Shown: positions 12,446-25,900 of the stretch, in pieces
Numbering within the stretch: the stretch's first letter is position 1
How the letters are laid out: each line of letters starts with the position of its first letter
NCBI GenBank assembly: GCA_038501785.1
Contig: JBAMJR010000089.1
Location: 3,780,001-3,844,000 of the forward strand
DNA length: 64,000 nucleotides
Source of the DNA: Myoxocephalus aenaeus
Lineage: Eukaryota > Chordata > Actinopteri > Perciformes > Cottidae
Direction: 5' to 3'
Made by a program: the position numbers and the translations under genes
The notes under the pieces: model-generated
What the model was told of the DNA's origin: nothing
Seen by the model: only the letters and a program-made list of their open reading frames with translations
Database searches by the model: none

Positions 12446-13402
12446 CTATGGGAGACAAAAGGTGAGAGACACAATTTAATTTCCAGATTTCAATGTCATG
12501 CCTGCCTGTGGAAAATTCATACACGCATTCAGAAATTACAGGCAACTTCGGAAGCCAATAATCAATAGTATTAGAATCATAGTCAGGATAACACCAGTTT
12601 GAAATGGCATGGACATTAAGTTAAGTAAAAGCCCAGAAGGACACTTGAAGCGACTATAAAGCCCAACCACCAAACCAAGTATTTCATCAAAGAGCCAGCC
12701 AAGGTGATTACATCCACGTCCCACCCACACCCAAATAATCATTACGCTGGATAAAATATTCAATACAAATTCCCAGGAAGCAACAATGAGGCATTTAATT
12801 ACTGCGAGCTCTAGCCGCAGTGAGGGGGAACAGTGCATCATTTCAATTTGAGCCCGCGCCAGCAGCCGCCCCTCCTCCTCCTCCCCAAAACCTCTATGGC
12901 AGAGTGACAGCCTCTCCTTTCCCAAACTCATTTGGAAGTCAAAGACATAAAATACTGAAGTCCCCCACCAATCCCCATGACCAATTAGCACATTTTTTGA
13001 TTATTTTTTTTTTTCACGCTGTTGACAGGGGGGAAATAGTGCATAATCACAACTAAAATCACTCTAGTCTGAGTGGAGGGCAATTTGACGTTTTAATACA
13101 AAGTGTCATCTGTGGCTCCTTAAATGCATGCTGATGAGAGAGCTTTAGCACCAGACTCCTACACTCTGGCTTTTTCGGTTGATTGACCAGATGTAAACAT
13201 TATTTACAGTGTATGGGCAATAATTTAATATTAACCTAGATTAACCTTCGGTGGATTCATATTTGGTCATATCATGTTGCTATTTTTTTTTTAAAGTGAG
13301 GTTTGAATGAATGATTCAAAGCATTTGTAAATTTAAAAAAAATAAACAGAGTTATACAGTTTGAGGTGGGGGAGGAGATCTGTTTTATATAATGCACAAC
13401 AG

Positions 13403-13566
13403 TAGAGCTATAACTAGTCGATTGATCAATTGACGGAAAATGAATGAGCAACAATTTTGATGATTGATTAGCTGCTCTGGACATTTTTCACAAAGAACAA
13501 AAATACCACAGATTGGCTGATTACAGCCTCTCAAACGAAAATACGCTCTGCTTTTTGTGGTGTGTG
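13403..13566. repeat. Dispersed repeat fragment
   Basis: The segment starting AGAGCTATAACTAGTCGATT, with GATTGATTAGCTG and ATTGGCTGATTACAGC further on, resembles an interspersed repeat frequent in fish genomes. Edges and class are uncertain and no target duplication was found. Confidence 0.5.
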
Positions 13567-14606
13567 TGGTCTTCTATCACAATCTCAGCCTTAGTAAAAG
13601 TATGGCACGTACTGTACAATGTATGCTTAGCATTATAGCTGTGACACTTTTTAACATTTGAGTTGGAACATTTAGAAAATGTAGTCAGATGTTAGAACTA
13701 ACATATTTTATAAATGTGACTCCCCCAAGTAAACAAGAGAGGAAATACTTCAAAAGTGGTCACAATTCAGCACCTGTTTATCAAACCTCCAACGACGACA
13801 ACAAATGATGAGCCCCAAGACACATTAAGCTGTAAGGTTAATAATCGCAAGTGTGCAGCCATTAGGTATAAAACAACAGATGATCCCGATATGATTTTAG
13901 GACTGACTTCCTAATCTCTGAAGAGAGGGAACTGAAGCTCAATCCATGAGGGTCTGCATGTAGACAGGTGCAGGGCCTTATGTGTGCACTGTAGCAACCA
14001 TTTACCATTTTTCACACCACATTAAGCAGTTGCTATTATCCTTCCAAGTGAATAATGGAGGGACCCAGAACAGCAGGATACCATCATCACCAATTTAAAG
14101 CCCCAAATGAAATGAAACGCCATCATGTTACGAAGGGTCAAGACGCTCTCACAGATCTGATGTTTTCTTTTTTTCTTAATTGCAATGAGCTGATGCCTGC
14201 CCCCTTGTTATGCCACCGTAGAGCTAGTAATTGTGTTTTCTTGTTCTGGGAGGTATTTAGGCTTTTCTGAATACATTTCCATGTAATTTCTGCCTTTTAA
14301 GATATTTGATAGTGAGAAAAACAGAAAGTGGCATGAAACAAAGGTGCCAGATTTGACGATGGTTACGTTGTGAGTTCTCTAATCACCGGAACCCCCACGT
14401 TCAGGAAAATACGTTGGATTGATAAATGTCATGTATTTGTTGTGTTCCTATGTGTTTCCATAGGTGTACTAAAACAAAAAATTGACACAAAAAGACGCAA
14501 GGTCTGGAAGACAATGAGACTAATCTGCCGTTCAGCACATTTCACGTTTACATAAATGCCAAGCCTGGGAATCTCAACAAACACAGTACATACAAAAGCA
14601 ATTGCT

Positions 14607-14787
14607 ATTAGTGCATGTTGGTGTATGTGAGTCCCACTGCATAGCTCACGGCCGCTGATCTGCACTGCTTTCATACGGCGGTTACAGTTAATAATGCCGT
14701 CCCAACCGACAGCATCGTCATAGAAGCGTAGCACCCATCCCCGGTTCCCCTTCAGGTTAACACTGTTGCCATAGTTTGCACTGTTAG
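14607..14787 (+). repeat. Dispersed repeat, copy 1
   Basis: The segment is clearly homologous, in the same orientation, to 53197-53400. Shared blocks include TTAGTGCAT, TAGCTCAC, CATA(C/T)GGCG(G/A)TTACAG, GATAATGCC-like, GCGTCAT/GCATCGTCAT and AACACTGTT. It ends where the LINE fragment begins. It is probably part of a non-autonomous element or an old retroposon; no protein frame is kept. Confidence 0.75.
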
Positions 14788-15081
14788 GGCTCCATCATTG
14801 GCTGCAGGCAGGAGTCTCTGGAACAGGTGGTGGAGAGGAGGACGCTGAAGAAACTTTTGTCCATATTGGACAACCCGGACCACCCTCTCCACCACCTACT
14901 GCAGGGTCAGCGGAGCACTTTCTCGAGGAGATTCCTCACGCTCCGCTGCAACAAGGACAGATACAGGAGAACATTCCTGCCAACGGCATTACGGCTTTAT
15001 AATAAATCACCGCTTGCCAGATCCTCTGACTAACAACATGTATATATATATTTTTGCACAATCGAAGCTATTTCTATTTTA

Positions 15082-15115
<34 letters not shown>

Positions 15116-15245
15116 TTATTATTATTGTATATATCTTTTATCTTTCGTCCTGCTGTTTTTGTTTATTTTGTTGTAAGTTGCTGCTACCCCCGACACCAAA
15201 TTTCCCCTCGGGGATTAATAAAGTATATATTCATTCATTCATTCA
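14788..15245 (+). pseudogene. 5'-truncated non-LTR retrotransposon (LINE) 3' end
   Basis: An open frame from 14788 to the TGA at 15031-15033 encodes the extreme C-terminus of a LINE reverse-transcriptase polyprotein. Landmarks are LDNPDHPLHHLL, QRSTFSRRF, RCNKDRYRRTFLPTA and LRLYN. The apparent first codon at 14827 is GTG and the frame stays open upstream to a TAG at 14785, so this is a fragment, not a gene. The 3' UTR has an (ATT)n tract (15086-15125), the hairpin-like TTTCCCCTCGGGGATTAATA and ends in an (ATTC)n tail. Heavy 5' truncation is usual for target-primed reverse transcription. The tail motif is shared with the SINE at 44755-44974. Confidence 0.85.
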
Positions 15246-16075
15246 TAGCACTGTCAACATGTTGAGAGGCAATCAAAATGCTCCCAGTCTCGGATCTTTC
15301 ACATTTAAGGCACAGGAAGAGAGTGCAACAGGCATGTACAATTGAAATGTTATGGATATGGTGTGCACATCCTCATTGGATATGGGGCACTTTCAGCCTT
15401 AAGCTCGGCTCTCCCGGTCTAGAACGTGATGCTTTAAGAGCTGAGGCGAGGAGGAGAGAAAGGGGAGGTGTTTATCTTGATCCATATTCTCACATTGATC
15501 AGTCCCTGGTGGAAGTGCGGCTCGCCAGAGACAATAATGACCCTGATCTGGGCACTCGGCATGTCTCTGTTTTGTTAAGTTCCCGCGCTATCGATCCAGT
15601 GGGGCTCCTGAGTGCTGCTTGGATTCACTCCCGGGCCTCCTCGCCTCAGCACACTGCAGTGACCAGGCACAAAGAAGGCTCAATTAGCACAGCTCTGCGT
15701 TGCCTGCTCCCCCACCAGCATCCACCTTCAAAATCACTCCATCAACCGCCAGGTAGACGAAAAAGAGACAAGAATACAGAAACAACAGGGAGGAAGGGAG
15801 AGACAGAGAGGGATAAAAGGGATAAAGGGAGAACGGAAAAAAAGAGGAGGAAAAGGTGGGGAGAAGGTAAGGGTTGATAGTGTTACACCAGGGACACGGG
15901 AGCGACACCAAGGTTTCACCTCAAATCAAGACGCTGTGGCAGCAGCTCAGCCTCACGTCAACACCGCTGCCTCTGCAGCAGAGCATACATAACAACCTGG
16001 CTACAACGACACACCGAGGGAAAGACAATTTCCCGCTCTGGCAATGAATGCACACGACCGAGTATTGAACCGACT

Positions 16076-16107
16076 GGAGGAGGAGGAGGAGGAGGAGGAG
16101 GAGGAAG
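16076..16107. repeat. (GGA)n microsatellite
   Basis: About ten GGA units, purine-only on the plus strand. Confidence 0.95.
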
Positions 16108-19100
16108 AAATTTCTCCAGACCTCAAATTAACCCCACCACACCAGCACAGTAGGCAGTGTATTCAACGTGTCTGCCGGTGGCTTTCGGTGATAACGACAC
16201 AGTAAAACTGACGTTGTGGAATAATTCTCTGCTGATTCCAGAGAGGCAGTGTGAGGTCTGTGGGCAGCCACGACACCCTGTGATCCTAACCGAAACTGGC
16301 AGGTGCAGTTAATGCTGAATACCACGTCGTCTGCTGATTGAGACGAGGTAGTAGAAAGGCAACGCCGGCTAGAAAAGGACGTTGAATAAGAATCAAACCG
16401 ACCGGGCTAAAGCAGCTTCTGTAAATGCTGCTTTAACCTCTGCATGAGGCTCATGCATGCACACGCAACATAAACCACCAACCACAATCTTAAACACCCA
16501 GGTTAAGGCCAATCCTCCCTCTCTTTTCCACACAAATAATGAAAACACACGAACAGTCCCCAAAGCCCCGGCCCTGGCCCGCCTTTCCCCTGCAGCCTTG
16601 GCGTCACACTGAGCTGTGGCCAGAGATAAACCACTCAAGACGATGAGGATGATAATGGCAGACGCCGCAGCGCCTCAAAATTCAATCAGCACCGGGACGT
16701 CAATGCGGATGAGCGTAAAAGTGAAATATGCTCGCCGGCGTGTGTTAAAAGACGCCACACAGGGCTCGCAGAAACAACAACAGGCGATGAAGAGGACGAC
16801 GAGGGGAAAAAGGAGAGGGAGACGGGGAAGAAAAAAGGAAAAAAACAAGAAGGGGGAGAGAAAATGAAAATAATGTGTCTCTACTGCTCTGCTTCCCAGC
16901 AGAATCCCACTGGCATTCTGAGCAGCCCTACTTTAACCACAGACTGTGAATAAATTACCCTTTTGAACTCGGGGTGATTGCAAATGTGCCCTGGTTTCTC
17001 TTGAGACATGTCTGGCACTAACCCTCAGCTCTATGCTTCCAGCCAGCCTTGTCACAGAGGCCCCCCTACCCTCCCACCAACACACACTCGGAGCACGGAC
17101 ACACACGAGCATGCATAACATCATAAAACTTTTAATTGACCATAATTGCGGGTGGAATTTAGAATTTTTTTCTTTACATCAAACTACAACCTCGCCTTCT
17201 GTCTAGGAATTCTCAAGAATCTACTTATATTCCGAGATAATAAAAAAAAATTGTGTTCGAGATGAGAGTATCCTGGAAAAAATGTGTAGTGTGGCAGAAA
17301 AATCTGAGTACAGATGGACCAGAAAGAAGCAGGGCAACGACAGATATGGGGGAGAAGGAAGGAAGGGAGGAATCTTCGGGAGAGATGGTGGCACTGGGCA
17401 GGTTGAATAGCAGCCTGTGAGAGTGTGCTGATGTGTTTCAGAATGCTCATTATAGCACATGGCCCATACATTACCCTGACAATACCCATTATTTATTAAC
17501 TTAGAGACCGGGAACCAGGCCACTTTTCATGACCGCAAATCTTTGGATGCAGCACTGACAGGCTGCAAACTAAATATATATAAATAAAAAACAACCTCCC
17601 CCCCTCTTTCCTTCTTGACATACAAACTGCAGCTGACACTGCCCGAGCTGTCTGGATGCTTACTTTTTTATAAAACATAATTAAATTTTTCACACAGCAT
17701 CACCACTGCAAAGTAAAATTTGTGTGTTAACCCAGGTCAGCCAGTTTTTCTATATATTCTTTTTTTTCCCATCAAAACCGTGCACCTTGCAAGCGCTAAC
17801 GAAATCCGACACCACAGAACTACAGTCAGAAAAGTTAAGTCTGTGATCATTTCAATATAAAATGGTAACATGCAGGGAATTGCCTTTGATTATTATTTTA
17901 GGCAAACTGGTGGCGAGGCAGACAAAACCGGAAAGAGGGGTAAGGAAAGAGCATGCTTCATCAGAGCCAAGGAAGGAGGACTCTGGCACCCAGTCAAACA
18001 TTCAGGGCCGATCTCCAGGTCGAAGGAAGAAGGGGGGGAAAAAGTTGCAGCGGTGCAGTCAGCCTTAACTGATGTGTTATATATTGCCTGTCACTTTATT
18101 CTGCAGGAATATTGGGGCGTTGCCAAGCTCAAACCTGGAAGGTATAGCAATCCATCACCTGCACCGTTACAGGCGTTGCCGGGTGGGGGTTGAAATCTCA
18201 TCTCGAAGCTTGTAGCCAATATTCTAGCCACCCAATGCCGTTTATAAAAAGTACCTCTCCAAGGCCGCTATCACGGACAGACCACTCATCTAGTCATTCA
18301 CTCTGCCACCAGTCCTGCATCACAACACCGTAACGCAAACAAGCTGCACAAAGGCTTGCACCTTGAGTGTTAGATTAATATACAGAATCATCAATAGCAT
18401 TCATTCTGGTGATAAGTAAACTGACTGTAATAGAATAAGCATTTGCTATGATGAAATTATCTTCTTGCTTTGTGGATTATTTGTGTACGGGCCAAAAAAA
18501 ATAGTTTTGCTCCAGTGTTCTGAATACTTCAATTAATGCAAGTGAGAAATTAGCCAAGTAATTTACAGTTCTACAGTGGTATTGCAAAGCACAGTTACAC
18601 ATGTTCTAACCAAATCAATCATTATAATATTATAGGTCAGTTAACGTTTTCACAGATTGCCTTTAACGTGGCCGTTTTCCCTTTTATTTAAAAAAAATTC
18701 TGATCCGACAAAATGCTCACATCTAATGTTTTTAATTAAACATTGTCCCATAGGTTAGGTTCCCTAAGATTATAACTTTCACAGTACAACTTGCAAAATA
18801 TCATATCATTATGAACCATATAAATATCAATTCAAAATGAATAAGAGGTATAATTTTAAATAAAAAACTAAGTGTATAATTCATAATTATTTATCATTGA
18901 TCAGTTGAAATGTTTACTTCAGCATTTTACTCCTTTAGGAATCAACTGTGGCCTATAAAACACAAGGTTGATCCTACATTTTCGGTATATTGCCAACCCT
19001 TGCAGACATTTAACAGCATTTTTTTACGCTCTTATTCTGCACAGATCATTGGCGTATTAAATTATCCATGGAAGACTTTAAGTCTGAGATATTACCAAAT

Positions 19101-20037
19101 TGAGTTGAATACCCTAAGCTATTTCTTTCAACCTATTTTTCCTCTAAATAGCATATGTATTCAGATAACCGCCCCATTTCAATATGCTCTAGACACTCCG
19201 CACAGACAAAGGACTCAAGAACATCAGGGTCGCGATAGCATTCCAATACTGAAATACCAGCTACAATCTTTTAATATAAGGCCCAGCCTTGCTCCAGGCG
19301 TCCATGCAAGCAAATCAAGCTAAGTGTATTGCGGATGTTTGTGAGTAATGAGGAATTTTTTTGTTTTTTGCTGACTAGGCATGGTTGAAGTGGGGATAGA
19401 GGTGGGGCGGATATGATGGTGTGCTTAAGAGCTGTGCCAGGGAGAGGCGGTCACAGGGGGGAGATTAGGCTGAGGGGCAGCGGAGGAAATCCAAATCCAT
19501 CTCCATCTCAGAAACATCCTAAAGCAGATTACTTACTTCAGTGGGAGAGGAGAAGAGGGAGGAAAGAGAGCGAGCAGCAGAAGAGCGTGAGATGGATGAG
19601 GGAGCAGAGGAAGAGCGAGGGAGAGGGAGAGCAATTAGCATAGATGCAATTCTGGCACAGTCCTCTGACTTGATATTTGACCTTCTGCAAGAGTCTTGCC
19701 AAATATCGCCTGAGAAGCGCAGACGGACCATATGGCAAAGTGCTGCTGGAGGCTGAGTGCAGTGTGACTCCAAGCCTCCGTATGCTAATGGGGGAATGTA
19801 ATTACAATGCGGTATTCCTGTAGGACGTATATTTTACTAGCCCTCCATAGGAGTGGGTTTGCAGTGAGTCGGGCCAAGGCTCAGTAGCTATAGAAAATAC
19901 ACTTTTTTTTATCAAATGCTGAGGGAGCCATTGAGTGGACAGTGAAATGGAAGAAGCCCAGTGTAACTGGGGCGGCAAAAAGGCTAAATCCACACTGGAT
20001 CCCGTTGCTGAACTGCGATCTCCTGCTCTCCTCTGGA

Positions 20038-20133
20038 CACGCCCCCCATCAATGATGTCACAGCAGATGTTTTCTATCAGCTGCTGACTGCAAAACACCT
20101 GCTAAGCCAGTGACATCACTGATGGGGGCGTGG
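20038..20133. repeat. 24-bp inverted repeat
   Basis: Arms 20038-20061 (CACGCCCCCCATCAATGATG...) and 20110-20133 are reverse complements with about two differences. The spacer is 48 bp and carries inner CAGCAG/CTGCTG complementarity. This is likely the core of an old palindromic repeat, but flanking duplications were not seen. Confidence 0.7.
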
Positions 20134-20488
20134 CCTAATGTGCAAGATGCGTGAACGCTTCAAACCATTGACAGTATTGTTACTCGAGATTTCTGACTTA
20201 TGTGTGATCAATATTAATTTAGCCTTTAAATCTTGGGATATTATCCAGCTTTTCCTGTCCAGAACCTATGTAAACACGGTCAGCTGCTGCAATCGAACAG
20301 GGGATACTCACTTCTAAACCACAATGCCTGGAAGCCTGTTAAGTTTTTCATTAAATGTTCAGCAGAGGTTAATGACATCATCTTCGACTATGTATCAGTA
20401 TCCATGGGTAGTATCAACATATAAGATCACCACAATTACGTAATTAGGTTTTAATGGTGGATGAAATATGGTAACATTTTACTTTAAA

Positions 20489-21100
20489 GGTTCAGCAGGT
20501 TGCTTGTCACTATATCCTGACAGTAGTACATTAGACAGATAATCTGTGGAAAAAAATTGGCCGCCTCTTAGTGCTCCTAATGGCATTTGCAAGATTCCAC
20601 GGCACCCGAAGGAAATCAACCAATACGGAGCAGAGGAGTCTCTAACGCAGCTGTCAATCACTGCCGATCAAGTAGGAATCAAGATTATGAAACTGTAATG
20701 CCTATTTCTCGCCTCAAATATGTTCAGGAACATATTTAAGTGGGCTGTTCATCTGTAAAAGGAGAAAGTTTGTGACCCTTCCACCATTTTGAAAGCAGTC
20801 GAGCCAAAGCCAAGCTCCGCCCACTGACTGGTGCAAAATAGGCAACGCAGTACCAGGTTCTTGATTCCTATTTGATCAGCGCTGCTTTGATCGGTTTGAC
20901 AATTTGATGCAAATTCATTAGCAGTTCATTAGCTGCGTTAGAGACTCCTCTGCTCTGATTGGTTGTTTTCCTTTGGGCGTGGTGGAATCGTGCGATCATC
21001 ATGAGGAGAACTAAGAGGAGGCAGAGGAATAGGATTTTTTTCACACATTATCGGTTTCATCTATTGCTGTTAGGATGTAGTGACAGTTTTAGCAACTCTG
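20489..21100. mobile_element. Fold-back (long-TIR) non-autonomous element
   Basis: The left arm, about 20500-20683, and the right arm, about 20860-21095, are imperfect reverse complements. Matched blocks include CCGCCTCTTAG / CTAAGAGGAGG, GAGTCTCTAACGCAGCT / AGCTGCGTTAGAGACTC, CAACCAAT / ATTGGTTG and AGGAATCAAG / CTTGATTCCT. The centre (20684-20859) is unique. There is no transposase frame. Arms close to 200 bp are far longer than typical hAT termini, so the superfamily is undecided. Outer ends are eroded and no target duplication was identified. Confidence 0.82.
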
Positions 21101-22794
21101 TTTTTTTCTATTTATCAATACAACAAATGTCTCAATTATATTCTATACAAAGCGCTCATTCCACATGTAACAGGTATTTGCAAAATGTTTGCTGTCAACA
21201 TATATCATGTGTTTTCCCTTAATATCTGCTCTGGTCAATCAACACCAAAACACGAAATGGGGTGTGTTGACTTTCAAAATACAACAAAAATCTCAATCCT
21301 TCCCTATCTGTGGCCATGTAGCCTAAATCTAAAAACACAGGAGATGCAGTTCCCAAAATCATGTCATTTGTACACCCAACAATCCATTCTGACCTGCAGA
21401 TCAAGGATACCACAGTTGTTTCCTTCAAAATGTATTTGGAAGTATTTAAACGGGTTAAATATTTACAAGCAATAACTAATGCTTATACTCGAGAGGTTTT
21501 TGTCCAGTAATTAATCAGCATTTGTCACCAAAATATGGAGCAATGGCAGCGACGACGCCTTAACGACCCATTTTTCCTTTTAATGTTTTCACGTTGTCTG
21601 GTACCTAAATAATAACACTAACTCAGAGTTAGAACAACCTCACCCTATAACACAGAATACAAGCTCACACAATGCATCCATACAGTGTGATAGATATCTC
21701 GGCTAAAAAGGGAGCGACTTTCTGCTGCTGAAATCGTGCTCAGACGCTGTGCCTCTTCCATTTAGCATGCATGGAAAAATCCCTGCCCACACAGACGGAA
21801 GCTGAACCGACCCTCGTAGGAAGATACAGAGGCAGCACCCTTGGGTCAGAGGCTGCCGTCTGCAGCCGCCGGGATCACCTACCTGCTACTAAGTACAACC
21901 GTGCAGGCCTCCATTTCAATTAGCTTCACCTAAGTACCCTTGTCCAAATAAAGTATTTTTTTCACAGGGCTGCTACAAAGCTAACTCTCCTCTGGGAGCA
22001 AGACCTATATGGGAGTCATCGGAGAAGCTTTTTGCTGAGATTTCAGGGGGAAAAAACAAAGAAATGTAGCAGCGAGGTCAATTGAGCTTCGAGACGGGAA
22101 ATCAGAGCAGTGTGAGCAAGTTGAAGTGTGGTGTTGCAGGATGGGAGCGGGGAGTGGAATGAGGGGTAAGATGAGCAGGACACGCGTTTGAGTGTGTAGA
22201 TACCTGAGGGATCTGGTATGGAAATCCCCAATTTCTCAGCCAAGTTGCAGCCCTTTGAAAGGCGTAAGACGTCAGCAAGCACGGCGAGAAGCCATGTGGG
22301 TGTAACGAAGGGAGGGCTAAGCGAGGCAACATGCTGCCAGTTCTCTGAAATGTTAAATTGAAATGCAAAGTAGGAGCAGGCCTTCTTGTTTTGAGCAGAT
22401 TTTTCAGCATCTGTGTGGGAGCCCTTAAACTCAGAAGGTCTATATACAGAGCTCTGCATATTTACTGTAAATCAACATAATATTTAGGTTAGGATTTGAA
22501 AATACAAACAGCTGAAGTTGAATCTTTAATTGCACTCTCATAATGGAGACTTGAGTCAAATCAATCTGTGCATCAAAATCAGTGAGTAACAAAAATGTCA
22601 GTTAAGCGCTGGTCGACTCACAGCGGGAGCATTTCTTCGACCTGGACGGACATGACAGTTTCTTGACTAAATTAGCAGTACAAAGTGGGCAGTGGTGGCC
22701 GTAACGTTTTTAAAAAAAACGGAGCACTTGCGAGAGGTCGCGGATAAATGTGGGAGGGGAAAGTTAAAGAAACGGCGCATGCCTTGCCTCATTA

Positions 22795-22935
22795 GCGCCA
22801 GTGGTGTGCCCTTGAGCTACGCCCTTAACCCCAACTGCTCCAGTGGAGCTGCTCAGTGGCCAGCAGGTCACATTGTGGTTGTAATGGGCAGCTTCCAGGT
22901 GTGAATGTGTGTAATTGAGGGGGTGTTTCCTGCAA
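22795..22935 (+). mobile_element. Degraded SINE fragment
   Basis: The body resembles a widespread fish SINE: CTTGAGCTACGCCCTTAACC, CCAACTGCTCCAGTGGAGC, TCACATTGTGGTTGTAATGG and GCAGCTTCCAGGTGTGAATG. The tRNA-like head is not recognisable, so it is a 5'-eroded or truncated copy. Confidence 0.7.
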
Positions 22936-25900
22936 AAGCAAGCTGGGCTCGAGGTGAGAAACCTCACAGAAAAAAAAATTACACAAGATCACAAGTCACA
23001 AGATAAATCTTAGGGTCATGACAGAGTGGAAAGCAGTAAAAACATAATTCTTCTACATAATTATGTTATGTTTATTTTTTCAGAGTTTCTCTAATCTTAG
23101 TTTTTTTGTAAAATGTTACTCTTCAGGACTATTCAAATGAAGCAAAAATCATCCCTCTAGTTGAAAGAGTATCACAATGAGACATGGTTTTGTCTCAAAG
23201 ACGGAATTATTATTCATTGGCTTGGCCGTTCATTTTATTTTTATTCTTGTATGTAGACAATATATACGTCCATGTTCAGCTCCGTTTCCAACCTGCCTCC
23301 TCACAGGAGTTGAATCAATCAATCAACTTGCTTGATGCGCAGGTCCGGACGACGCGTAGTTGAGATTTAGGAGGTGTGACCGACTACCTGTCGGTCACAC
23401 CATGACACCCTTCCCTTGGTGAGACGTTTGTCCTCGGAGAAGCCTGATTCCAAGAGTCATATGCCAAAAAGGTGAAAAACCACTGCTAATGCATTTATAC
23501 TTTATTGAAAAATACAAGGCTGTGTAGGAAGTAAGTCTTAATTAGATTTTATTTAATTTGACTGAAATACACAATAACACTGCGAAGTTAGCTCTTTAGG
23601 TGTGTGGAAAAAATAAAACCTCCCTAAGAAGAAGGAGAAGAGAAAAAAAAATATTAAAGCCATCTAGTTAGAGTTATAAAGCTAATAGATTACTTGCAGC
23701 AAAGTAAAAACAAGGAATTACACAAGTAGGCTTTAGCTAAACTGGAAGGTGAATCTTGACAAAGTCAAAAACAGGCGAGATATCGTCAGGAGAAGCCGGT
23801 GGGCAATGTAATATGCTAAAGGCAGCGTTTAAGACGGAGCTAATCCAAGCAGACTCCCCCCTGCTCCGACATTCCAGCTCCACGCTGATCAGACGGGGAA
23901 ACCGGTCCCAGTTTGTCAAAACACAGCTTGCACTCTGAGCAGATTGAAATCATTTCTCTACTCAACAGAACGCAACAGACAGATCTTTAGAGGAGTGACA
24001 ACAAACAGCGAACAGCTCGATGGTTTATCAGCGGTGGAGGACAAAGGGGCTCTCCGCTCAGGAATGAAAAAATCCACCTGATGTCATCAACTGGTGCATC
24101 ATAAATCCTATCCTTCGCCTGGGGGCCACAGACTGACTTCACGCCTCTGTGACACTCTCTAACCCCAGGGTTTCTATCAGAAAAAAAGAGAAAAAAACCT
24201 TGAAATATCTTTCTGGGCATGGTGTCAGATGCTTGCCATGAAATATTCATGATGTGAGAGCAGAGCCACAATAGAGGAGGTGGCAGCATGCGAGGATTTG
24301 ACTTGCAGAAACTGAGACGCTTAAACCACATTGACCGATTTCTCCCATCACCAGTTGTCACTCACAAATTCACTTTCACGCCAGTTTTCTTGGATGAATG
24401 GCACAAAGCCATCTGTCACTTACTGCCTTTAACCTATAGATATAAACTCATTAGTGCATCTGCAGACCTGCAATTTTGTAGCCCTGTATATTACATTTAA
24501 TCTGTTTGCCAACTACAATGAGGTTAACAAAGATTGGAGTTTTCTTTTTCTTTTGCCGCTCAATAGAATAACCTTCATCAAGTCGCTTTACAAATTAAAC
24601 CGTTAATGGACCTTGATAATGCTTTTCTATGCTTTAACCAGTCAACTATACATAAACCTTGTTTATGTGTGCAGCATATTTAGGAAGATATCAGATTTAA
24701 GAGTTGTTGCCAAAGAAAAAAAAAACTTTTAAAGGCACAATCTGGGATCTAAATGTAAACAAAGAGAGGACAGGAGCCACATCACCAGAATTTCGTAGAG
24801 TGATACAAGTAAACCGAAATCATCCATGTTTACTGACTCATAAACATCCATAATGTTCGAAAACGCAGTTCGATATTTTTAATATCTTTTTAAATATCAA
24901 ACACCTAAATGGTTTAGCTACACAACAAAAACCTTTATTCAATCTATAGTCTACTCATGAATATACCTGTAATTAATGTGGTCAAATAATCAACTAATTG
25001 GGAACTGCAGTGCAAGGAATTATCAAATTTACATGATTCTTTTTTTTTTTACTAGATTCCTATAAAGCACTTGCACCAACAAGGAGACTGTTAATGCACT
25101 GAATCGGTAACGTTAAGAGCAGACCAGATGTTCTATTGTGATGGATCCAAAAAACGTAGGATATGCTTGAGAAAAACATTTGTTGGTTATGGGATGTGGC
25201 CCTTAGAGTCGCTGGTCTGGTTTCAGTGAATCCCTCGCATCAGGGCCGGGGTAACGTCATCATCTTAGGCAACAAGAAGCATCATGCCAACCAGACCCAT
25301 AGCATTAAGCAAGAACAACTTAGAATTAAATAAGGGGACTTGAGGCCCTCCTAGAAATCAATTCCAGTCTTCTTAATTGCATGCATACATACATGATCGC
25401 AGACTGGGGGTTAATGCCTTAACTTCTCTTAAGTTGATTAAATTCACAGCCGGAACCAAACGGATGAAACTACATGACTTTGCTCACGCTGTCCTGTCGA
25501 ATCTCCAGTTCAACAGGACACCGTGCATTGTCGAAACTTGTCAATCTTAACATCTCTGTGTTGTACATACAATTAAAACAGAATGTCTTGTAATTATAAA
25601 TCTGAGTCTTGCATGACCGTAAACTATACGTATCGTGTTTCCCACGACCAAAAGTCTGGTTTGAAAGGTTAAACCAGAACTGAATGTGGAGGGTATGACT
25701 TTGAAGCATGAATGAAAGATGGTATTTTTCGCTTCCTGGTTAAATATTCCGTAAATCTAGTCCGTCTGTTTTCAAGAAAGGTGATTTATATTTAAGGTAT
25801 ATAGAGAAATATGAATAAAAAGTGTTTTTCTTTTTCATGCAGTACTGTGGTTGACCACTGGAGCTCTCTTGATAGGTCCATTGCAGATATCTTGACATTC

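Noticed and set aside
15278..15877. 199-codon open frame on the plus strand inside the cxxc4 intron
   Set aside because: No recognisable domain. The C-terminal third is basic/charged low-complexity from GA-rich DNA, and there is no promoter or splice support. Treated as a chance frame.
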